Shown here: in pieces, positions 1-4,626 of the stretch | Layout of the letters: each line of letters begins with the position of its first letter | Position numbering within the stretch: position 1 is the first letter of the stretch | Assembly (NCBI GenBank): GCA_900546115.1 | Contig: URBQ01000046.1 | Span: forward strand, 1 to 12,068 | Origin: an uncultured Collinsella sp. | GTDB lineage: Bacteria > Actinomycetota > Coriobacteriia > Coriobacteriales > Coriobacteriaceae | Reading direction: 5' to 3' | Length of the DNA stretch: 12,068 nt | Notes under the pieces: generated by a model | Databases searched by the model: none | What the model was told of the DNA's origin: nothing | Seen by the model: only the letters and a program-made list of their open reading frames with translations | Program-made: the position numbers and the translations under genes

Positions 1-3
1 TTG

Positions 4-20
4 TATCTCGAAAGGAGATA
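4..20. repeat. Short inverted repeat downstream of rpsI
   Basis: TATCTC (4-9) and GAGATA (15-20) form a 6-bp stem with a 5-base loop, a few bases past the rpsI stop codon. It could be the start of a terminator or processing site for the rplM-rpsI transcript. On the minus strand no T-run is visible before the window ends, so its role cannot be decided. Confidence 0.3.
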
Positions 21-25
21 AAACC

Positions 26-421
<396 letters not shown>

Positions 422-423
422 CT

Positions 424-867
424 TTAAGCCTCCAGCTCAATCTTCGTGGGGTTCTGGGCAGCATGCGGATGCTCGGCACCAGCGTAGACCTTAAGCTTGG
501 TCATCTGGGCACGGCCGAGGGTGGTCTTGGGCAGCATACCGCGAACGGCGCGCTCGATGACCTTCTCCGGGTGCTTCTCCATAGCCTGGCGGAAGCTCTC
601 AGCCTTGAGGCCGCCGTTGTAGCCGCTGTGGCGATAATAGGTCTTCGTGTCGGCCTTGTTACCGGTAAGCTGGACCTTATCGGCGTTGATGACGACAACG
701 AAGTCGCCGCAGTCGCTGTTGGGCGTGAACTGGGGCTTGTTCTTACCGCGCAGGATCATTGCGATCTGGGTGGCAAGACGGCCCAGGACAGCACCATCGG
801 CGTCGACGAGAACCCAGTTGCGCTGGACCTCGCCCTGCTTGGCGTAGTGAGTCGATTTCGAAATCAC
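424..867 (-). CDS. rplM: 50S ribosomal protein L13
   Basis: Large-subunit ribosomal protein L13 (uL13), an early-assembly 23S rRNA-binding protein. At 147 residues it is typical in length. Seen: NWVLVDADGAVLGRLA near the N-terminus (17-32), the core GDFVVVINADKVQLTGNK (54-71) followed by KTYYRHSGYNGG, and MLPKTTLGR (111-119), all family hallmarks. The start is GTG (865-867), not ATG; it is supported by a strong TGGAGGAGT ribosome binding site a few bases upstream and by the position of the first conserved residues. It is the first gene of the rplM-rpsI operon, read from the promoter at 934-961. Confidence 0.98.
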   Translation of the reverse strand: MISKSTHYAKQGEVQRNWVLVDADGAVLGRLATQIAMILRGKNKPQFTPNSDCGDFVVVINADKVQLTGNKADTKTYYRHSGYNGGLKAESFRQAMEKHPEKVIERAVRGMLPKTTLGRAQMTKLKVYAGAEHPHAAQNPTKIELEA

Positions 868-895
868 TTAGACTCCTCCATGTACAGTACGTGTT

Positions 896-927
896 GTTAC
901 AGAGATTCACGGGGCTCTGCAAGTAAC
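896..927 (-). promoter_or_regulatory. Hairpin in the rplM 5' leader
   Basis: The leader between the predicted transcription start (about 927) and the rplM start is about 60 bases. Its first part can fold: CAGAG (900-904) pairs with CTCTG (915-919) around a 10-base loop, and GTTA (896-899) pairs with TAAC (924-927), with CAAG (920-923) bulged. Leader structures that bind L13 and repress its own mRNA are known in Bacillota; whether this is one is inference. Confidence 0.35.
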
Positions 928-933
928 CCGTCC

Positions 934-961
934 ATATTACCCCGCTCGCCGCCCGAGTCAA
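934..961 (-). promoter_or_regulatory. Sigma-70-type promoter of rplM-rpsI
   Basis: Read on the minus strand: -35 TTGACT (956-961), a 16-base spacer, and -10 TAATAT (934-939). Each hexamer is close to consensus. Initiation would be near 927, giving a leader of about 60 bases before the GTG start of rplM. It lies between the patatin stop and rplM, so the ribosomal operon has its own promoter. Confidence 0.75.
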
Positions 962-1024
962 CAGGTATTTTGGCTCCGACCAGAGTTTCTGCACATGTCA
1001 TCCATGGGTCATGACGTCGCGACA

Positions 1025-1903
1025 CTAGCGCTCGACAAATGCCTCGATATCACTCAGTAGGCGCTTTGCCTCCTGGCGGCCCTGAATATACAGGTCGAGG
1101 AGCTTTGCCGGATCATGCTCAACGTGACCGACCTCGACCGGCTTTTGTGGAGCAACGACCAGCGCGCGGCCCTCGCGCTCATACTTCCACAGATGCATGC
1201 GCTGGATGTTATAGCGGTCGTGGCGCGTCTCGATAGCCTCAAGCAGGTAGGGGTAGTCGGCATAGCGAGCGCGTGCGGCGGGCATAAACTCGTAGGGCTT
1301 TTTCTCGTACGAGCGATCCTGCGTGACAATGACGACTGCACGGTCGAAGCCGGCCTCCTCCAGCACGTGCTCGATGGGGACCGAATCGGCTACGCCGCCG
1401 TCGACGTATTTGTGCCCATCGATCTCGACCGGCGGCGTCACCAGCGGCAGCGACGTCGAGGCGCGCACGGCATCGAGGTCGAGCACGGCGCTTTTGACCG
1501 GCAGGTATGCAGCGGTTCCAAAGAGCATGTCCGTCGCGACGGCGTACATCTTGGTGGGGCTCGCGTCGAACGCTTCGTTGTCAAAGGGATCCAGGCGGTC
1601 CTGGACATCGTTGAAGATAAAATCGTAACCCACGATGGAGCCCGTGGACGCAAACGATGCGGCGCCCATGAAGCGGTTGTCATTGCAGAAAGCCAGGTTG
1701 ATGCGGTTGGCACGGCCGATCTGATGCGACTTGTAGTTCACGCCGTTGAGGGCGCCGGCCGATACGCCGTACACCGCCGGAATTTCGACACCGGCCTCCA
1801 TGAGAACGTCGAGTACGCCTGCGGTAAATTGCCCGCGGAAGCTGCCGCCCTCCAAAACGAGCGCGACCTTGCCGGCGTTCTTTGCCTTATCTTCTGCAGT
1901 CAT
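1025..1903 (-). CDS. Patatin-like phospholipase (YjjU/RssA type)
   Basis: Predicted lipid acyl hydrolase with the patatin Ser-Asp dyad, 292 residues and no signal peptide or clear membrane segment, so probably cytoplasmic or membrane-associated from inside. Seen: the oxyanion-hole loop GGSFRG (19-24), the nucleophile elbow GVSAG (46-50, Ser48), and the catalytic DGG (168-170, Asp168) followed by VADSVPIEHV. The short single-domain architecture fits the bacterial YjjU-like patatin group more than the long plant or ExoU forms. The C-terminal half has the usual RYNIQRMHLWKYE region. An AGGAGGT ribosome binding site lies 5 bases before the ATG. It sits alone between the ribosomal operon and the repeat-rich region. 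The physiological substrate cannot be told from sequence; family members cleave phospholipids or other acyl esters. Confidence 0.9.
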   Translation of the reverse strand: MTAEDKAKNAGKVALVLEGGSFRGQFTAGVLDVLMEAGVEIPAVYGVSAGALNGVNYKSHQIGRANRINLAFCNDNRFMGAASFASTGSIVGYDFIFNDVQDRLDPFDNEAFDASPTKMYAVATDMLFGTAAYLPVKSAVLDLDAVRASTSLPLVTPPVEIDGHKYVDGGVADSVPIEHVLEEAGFDRAVVIVTQDRSYEKKPYEFMPAARARYADYPYLLEAIETRHDRYNIQRMHLWKYEREGRALVVAPQKPVEVGHVEHDPAKLLDLYIQGRQEAKRLLSDIEAFVER

Positions 1904-1992
1904 ATTGACCTCCTGCGATTGCGTTTTGACTTTCTTCTACCCAGTTTTGGGATGGAGGGCGCATGGGTTTTGGAGTTGAGGGGGCGGCTGGC

Positions 1993-2208
1993 GGAAAGCA
2001 CGTCCCGTTCTGAGGGGCGATTCCGGGATGCGCTTTCCGCCTGGGTTGCCATGGGGAAAGCATGTCCCACTCTACGGCTCGATTCCGGGTCGCAGCTTCC
2101 ACTTGAGGCGTCATCCGGAAAATGTATCCCATTCCGAGCTTAGATTCCGGGATGCGGTTTCCGCCTGGGCAGTCATTGGGAAAACGCGTCCCACTCTGCG
2201 TCACTGAG
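1993..2208. repeat. Tandem 62-bp hairpin-forming repeats, 3.5 copies
   Basis: Three consecutive units begin at 1993, 2055 and 2117, exactly 62 bases apart, and a partial fourth begins at 2179. Each starts with GGAAA followed by a G/C-rich stretch ending in TCCC, and carries the reverse of it further on (ATTCCGGG...TTTCC or similar). In unit 1, GGAAAGCACGTCCCG and CGGGATGCGCTTTCC match as inverted arms at 13 of 15 positions, with about 15 bases between. The units have diverged by point changes but not in length. No protein is supported here. The array lies upstream of the patatin gene and downstream of ssrA. Confidence 0.85.
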
Positions 2209-2260
2209 GCGTTTTCTTTACGCCCGCGCCCTGCATAGAGTTCGATTCTCCGCGGTACGG
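2209..2260 (+). repeat. 52-bp direct repeat, copy 1 (ssrA-3'-end-like)
   Basis: Matches 2419-2470 with 3 differences in 52 bases, offset exactly 210. It contains GAGTTCGATTCTCCGCG (2238-2254), identical to 17 bases of the T-arm and acceptor end of the tmRNA gene but on the opposite strand to ssrA. It could be an attachment-site relic or a fragment of a tRNA/tmRNA 3' end. It begins where the 62-bp array ends. Confidence 0.8.
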
Positions 2261-2418
2261 GGGATCCGTTGATGCTGGGCGAGGCCAGCTGAAATTCGAT
2301 AAACATCGCATCTATATTGGGCTGAGGCTTTGCGCGAAGAATCCGCGTATTTGCTTCGCAAATACGCACCGGCTTCGGCCGGCTGCCGCCGCCCTCGCCC
2401 GCGGGCTACAAACGCTTC
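2261..2418. repeat. Spacer with TTC-loop hairpins between the 52-bp repeats
   Basis: No coding region is supported. Three compact hairpins share a TTC or TTCG loop: GCGTATTTGC / GCAAATACGC near 2342-2364, CCGGC / GCCGG near 2370-2383, and CAAACGC / GCGTTTG near 2409-2425, the last running into the second direct repeat. The first has a perfect 10-bp stem. No T-run follows any of them, so they do not look like ordinary terminators. Confidence 0.55.
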
Positions 2419-2470
2419 GCGTTTGCTTAACGCCCGCGCCCTGCACAGAGTTCGATTCTCCGCGGTACGG
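2419..2470 (+). repeat. 52-bp direct repeat, copy 2 (ssrA-3'-end-like)
   Basis: Second copy of the repeat at 2209-2260. Its shared 17-base core GAGTTCGATTCTCCGCG is at 2448-2464, only about 66 bases from the true ssrA 3' end on the other strand (2531-2547), so the two form a widely spaced inverted repeat around the ssrA terminator. Confidence 0.8.
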
Positions 2471-2475
2471 ACTAG

Positions 2476-2513
2476 AAATAAAAAGACAGGTAGATACGAA
2501 TATCTACCTGCCT
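2476..2513 (-). terminator. Rho-independent terminator of ssrA
   Basis: On the minus strand, AGGTAGATA and TATCTACCT (2501-2509 and 2488-2496 in plus coordinates) form a perfect 9-bp stem with a TTCG tetraloop, followed by a T-rich run (plus strand AAATAAAAAG, 2476-2485). It starts about 10 bases past the encoded CCA end of the tmRNA. Confidence 0.85.
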
Positions 2514-2521
2514 GTTACTTA

Positions 2522-2885
2522 TGGTGGAGGCGCGGAGAATCGAACTCCGGTCCACGAAAGCCCCTTGATTGGCATCTCCAAGCTCAGTCGCTGGTTTAGT
2601 CTCGGACGCCTTGCGCGCAGCGACACGCTCGCGACGTCCTAACCGGTTCGGTCTTAGCCCGCGCCATACCGATTACGTGCGCAGGAGCATTCCCCTAAGA
2701 TGACGTCGCGCCGGTGTCGGGGAAATCACCGGGTTGACGCGCCGCTATAAATTAAGCAGCGAGAGCCATAGGCTCAAAAGAAGAGTTGTTGTCAATTCAA
2801 TTTGACGGTACCCCTGTTTAACGAGGCGAGGAGACCTCGGCTTGCTTCCTCTCTCAGAGCTATCGTGTCGAAACCAGTCGCCCCC
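2522..2885 (-). ncRNA. ssrA: Transfer-messenger RNA (tmRNA)
   Basis: The tmRNA rescues stalled ribosomes by acting first as an alanyl-tRNA and then as a short mRNA for a degradation tag, with SmpB. Seen on the minus strand: 5' end GGGGGCG (2879-2885) pairing with CGCCTCC before an encoded ACCA (2522-2525), with one G-U pair; GGTTTCGACACGATAGCTC of the D-like region after the acceptor; and the T-arm CGGAGTTCGATTCTCCG next to the 3' end. The length of 364 bases is typical of a one-piece tmRNA. The tag frame ends GCT-CTC-GCT-GCT-TAA, giving a peptide ending in ALAA (stop at 2752-2754); the full tag is probably DNNSSFEPMALAA, coding bases 2755-2793. An in-frame TGA lies two codons upstream, which limits where the tag can begin. 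The exact resume codon (GAC assumed) is inferred. Confidence 0.96.
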
Positions 2886-2956
2886 GAATGTCGGGAAAGT
2901 CTGGATGGTATCGGGCCTGCAAACACCCGATAACCGTCGACTTTTCAAGGAACATA

Positions 2957-2970
2957 CGGGGCGAGCCCCG
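2957..2970. other. GC-rich hairpin in the ssrA leader
   Basis: CGGGG and CCCCG pair around CGAG, between the candidate ssrA promoter and the mature 5' end. It would lie in the precursor leader removed by RNase P. It has no T-run, so a terminator role is unlikely. Confidence 0.35.
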
Positions 2971-2983
2971 CTTGTGGAGTGTT

Positions 2984-2992
2984 ATCTTACCA
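2984..2992 (-). promoter_or_regulatory. Candidate extended -10 promoter of ssrA
   Basis: On the minus strand the sequence TGG-TAAGAT (2984-2992) is an extended -10 element. No good -35 is seen at the usual distance, which extended -10 promoters tolerate. Transcription would begin near 2977, leaving a leader of about 90 bases to be removed before the mature tmRNA end at 2885. This is the best candidate seen, not a firm call. Confidence 0.4.
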
Positions 2993-3124
2993 CGTTCTGA
3001 AAGCGGACAGCTGTTCTATGCACGAGCTGTGAAGACCCCAATGTGCGCCGCACTTCGCACTTTTGTTACCGATCGCGTCACGTATATTTTCGCCAAGCAA
3101 AATTGACCCGTCGAAAGGACCGTT

Positions 3125-3559
3125 ATGGATACCAAGCAGCAACTCGTCGATGCCCTCGCAGGCCTGGGCTCAACCATTACCGAAGCTATGGATGTCATCG
3201 AGGGCTTTGTCCCCTGCGGACATCCCGCCCTCACGGTATCGAACGCACTCGTCGCGCTGGACGTTGACGATGATGCAGCTCTCGCCCAGCAGCTTGAGAC
3301 CGTCGAGGGCTTTATCGACCACGTGAGTGAGAACCGCGGCGTGGCCGCCTACCACGGTATCGAGCTCGAGCTCGCGGGTCCCAAAGCCGATCTGCTCGCA
3401 GCAATCCGCGAGGTAGGCGCCCTCATGCAGACCGCAGGCGTCAAGAACACCCAGGTCAACGAGTGGGTCTACCGCAGTCTGGCAGCACTCGACAGCTCCG
3501 ACGAAAAGGCAGCCGAGCAGCTCGCAGAAAGTCCCGCCATTAAGGCCGAGCTTTTGTAA
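3125..3559 (+). CDS. Small acidic protein of unknown function
   Basis: I do not recognise this 144-residue protein. It is rich in Ala, Glu, Asp and Leu, strongly acidic, with no signal peptide or membrane segment, and appears mostly helical. It contains one cysteine, in FVPCGHPALTVSNAL (28-42), and VYRSLAALDSSDEKAAEQLAES near the end. The repeated use of EGF (VIEGFVPCG at 24-32, TVEGFIDHV in the middle) and of short helical blocks such as ALAGL / ALVAL hints at an internally duplicated helical fold, but the similarity is weak. Evidence that it is real: an AAAGGA ribosome binding site 5 bases before the ATG, codon use like the neighbours, and a hairpin right after the stop. It is transcribed away from ssrA and converges with the toxin-antitoxin pair. 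Confidence 0.8.
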   Translation: MDTKQQLVDALAGLGSTITEAMDVIEGFVPCGHPALTVSNALVALDVDDDAALAQQLETVEGFIDHVSENRGVAAYHGIELELAGPKADLLAAIREVGALMQTAGVKNTQVNEWVYRSLAALDSSDEKAAEQLAESPAIKAELL

Positions 3560-3568
3560 ATAGCAGAC

Positions 3569-3605
3569 GCGGGCCCCTTGGCGCATCGTCGTCCAAGAGG
3601 CCCGC
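3569..3605. terminator. Long hairpin between convergent genes
   Basis: GCGGGCCCCTTGG (3569-3581) pairs with CCAAGAGGCCCGC (3593-3605) at 12 of 13 positions around an 11-base loop. It lies between the stops of the 144-aa gene (plus) and the PIN toxin gene (minus), so it could stop transcription from both sides. T-runs are poor on both strands, which lowers confidence in intrinsic termination. Confidence 0.55.
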
Positions 3606-3617
3606 AAACAGTTCGCG

Positions 3618-4133
3618 TCAACCGATTGCCGCGCCGCCGCGTTCGGCCAAGGCAAGAATCGGCATCATTTGACAAGGTGTCTTTGCTGCAAGATCGGCAT
3701 GTTCGAGCAGCTTGCGATCGTTGGTCACCAAGTAATCGACCTGCGCGCGCTTGCACGCGGCGAGCACCAAGTTGTCCTCGTAATCGCGATGGAGTGCTAA
3801 GAATTTGTCGGCCAGCCAAAGGTCCGACGCATCCGCACCCACGGCCGTGGCGTTTTCGGTCATGTTCCGAACAAACGCCAACGCCGCATCGCCAATTGCA
3901 CGGGCAGATGCCTCGTCGAGCGCTCCCCCGCTGGCAAGAACGCTACGCTTCAGTTCGTGCTGGACAACGTACAGCACGTCCTTGGCGATATGCACCGGAA
4001 AGAACAGCAACGCCCCCATCTCCGTCGCCTGCCCAATAAACGCACGCGCGGCAATCGACTCGGCATGGTCGACGCAAAACGAATCAACCCATACGTTGGC
4101 GTCCACCATGATCTTGAGAGGCGCCCCACTCAC
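3618..4133 (-). CDS. PIN-domain toxin (VapC-like ribonuclease)
   Basis: Predicted metal-dependent RNase of the PIN family and probable toxin of a toxin-antitoxin pair, 171 residues. Seen: VDANVW (10-15) with the first acidic residue Asp11, a middle acidic region (Asp52 or Glu60), DYEDNLVLAAC (117-127) with Asp120, and TNDRKLL (137-143) with Asp139. These are the positions that bind the catalytic Mg2+ or Mn2+ in PIN proteins. The start is GTG (4131-4133) overlapping the antitoxin stop as GTGA, which suggests translational coupling; an in-frame ATG eight codons later is a possible alternative start. It is slightly longer than a typical VapC (about 130-140 residues), with an extra helical stretch around 60-110. 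The RNA target is unknown. Confidence 0.85.
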   Translation of the reverse strand: MSGAPLKIMVDANVWVDSFCVDHAESIAARAFIGQATEMGALLFFPVHIAKDVLYVVQHELKRSVLASGGALDEASARAIGDAALAFVRNMTENATAVGADASDLWLADKFLALHRDYEDNLVLAACKRAQVDYLVTNDRKLLEHADLAAKTPCQMMPILALAERGGAAIG

Positions 4134-4465
4134 AGGATCATCCCCTTTTGGCGATAATGCTCATCCATGGCGTCGGAATAGATTGCGTCCCAATCGCGAT
4201 CGTCGGATACGGGCGACGTAGCGATGCCCAAATCTGCATAAAGCCGGTCTGCCGCTGCCCACGACGCGGCGAACGGTGTATCGGGCGCGACGGTCTGCCG
4301 CCGGCCGTCGACGGCCGCAAGCACTTCCTCGCACTGCCCGCCACCCTGCGCGACCTTGGCCACCACCTTTTTGATGAGCTCGGGCAGTGACCCGCCCGAA
4401 AGCCGCAGCGCCTCCTCGGCACGGTTCTTGACCTGGCGATCTACGCGAACGTTCACCTGCGCCAT
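4130..4465 (-). CDS. Antitoxin, RelB/DinJ-like ribbon-helix-helix
   Basis: Probable antitoxin of the PIN toxin encoded just downstream, with a 4-base overlap. The N-terminus MAQVNVRVDRQVKNRAEEAL (1-20) is a ribbon-helix-helix start: a beta strand of alternating residues then a helix, followed by GGSLPELIKKVVAKVA, as in RelB/DinJ proteins, which bind DNA as dimers. The C-terminal part (from about 60) is charged and would wrap the toxin, ending DAIYSDAMDEHYRQKG. The ATG at 4463-4465 (111 residues) was chosen because the RHH strand begins there and because a longer frame to 4525 would start inside the -10 box. A GTG at 4481-4483 with GGGAG about 10 bases upstream is a possible alternative (117 residues). 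RelB-type antitoxins are more often paired with RelE toxins, so this is a mixed pair. Confidence 0.82.
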   Translation of the reverse strand: MAQVNVRVDRQVKNRAEEALRLSGGSLPELIKKVVAKVAQGGGQCEEVLAAVDGRRQTVAPDTPFAASWAAADRLYADLGIATSPVSDDRDWDAIYSDAMDEHYRQKGMIL

Positions 4466-4504
4466 GCCACTAACAGCACCCACGTCGATCCCGCTCCCTT
4501 CAAT

Positions 4505-4521
4505 TGCTAGCCATGCTAGCA
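4505..4521. promoter_or_regulatory. Palindromic operator of the toxin-antitoxin pair
   Basis: TGCTAGC (4505-4511), CAT, GCTAGCA (4515-4521) is a perfect 7-bp palindrome with a 3-base centre, just downstream of the -10 box and covering the predicted transcription start. A further GCTAGC (4537-4542) lies in the promoter spacer. RHH antitoxins typically bind such sites and repress their own operon; that this protein binds here is inference. Confidence 0.65.
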
Positions 4522-4523
4522 CC

Positions 4524-4552
4524 ACTATATAAAGAAGCTAGCACATGGTCAA
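4524..4552 (-). promoter_or_regulatory. Promoter of the toxin-antitoxin operon
   Basis: Minus strand: -35 TTGACC (4547-4552), 17-base spacer, -10 TATAGT (4524-4529). Initiation would fall near 4517, within the palindrome. The spacer holds an extra GCTAGC. Confidence 0.7.
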
Positions 4553-4554
4553 AT

Positions 4555-4600
4555 GCAAAAGACCTGCGCTCGGACGACACCAATGCCGTCTGGGCGCAGG
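4555..4600 (-). terminator. Terminator of the ATPase operon
   Basis: Arms 4563-4576 and 4587-4600 pair at 12 of 14 positions on the minus strand, including seven consecutive G/C-rich outer pairs (CCTGCGC with GCGCAGG), around a 10-base loop. A short T-run (TCTTTT) follows on the minus strand. It lies 27 bases past the ATPase stop and also insulates the toxin-antitoxin promoter. Confidence 0.7.
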
Positions 4601-4626
4601 CCAAATAACGTGGGCGAACACATCTG

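Noticed and set aside
1115..2143. Long plus-strand reading frame of 342 codons
   Set aside because: It is antisense to the patatin gene, runs into the tandem repeats, and has no recognisable domain or ribosome binding site; the minus-strand frame has full catalytic motifs.
1993..2208. CRISPR array
   Set aside because: The whole 62-base unit repeats, without unique spacers between constant short repeats, and no cas genes are in the window.
2209..2470. tRNA genes
   Set aside because: Only a T-arm-like piece is present; no acceptor partner, D-arm or anticodon arm can be folded around it.
2330..2599. Short protein with WWRRGESNSGP
   Set aside because: This type of peptide arises from reading the antisense of a tRNA or tmRNA T-arm; here it overlaps the ssrA 3' end and its terminator.
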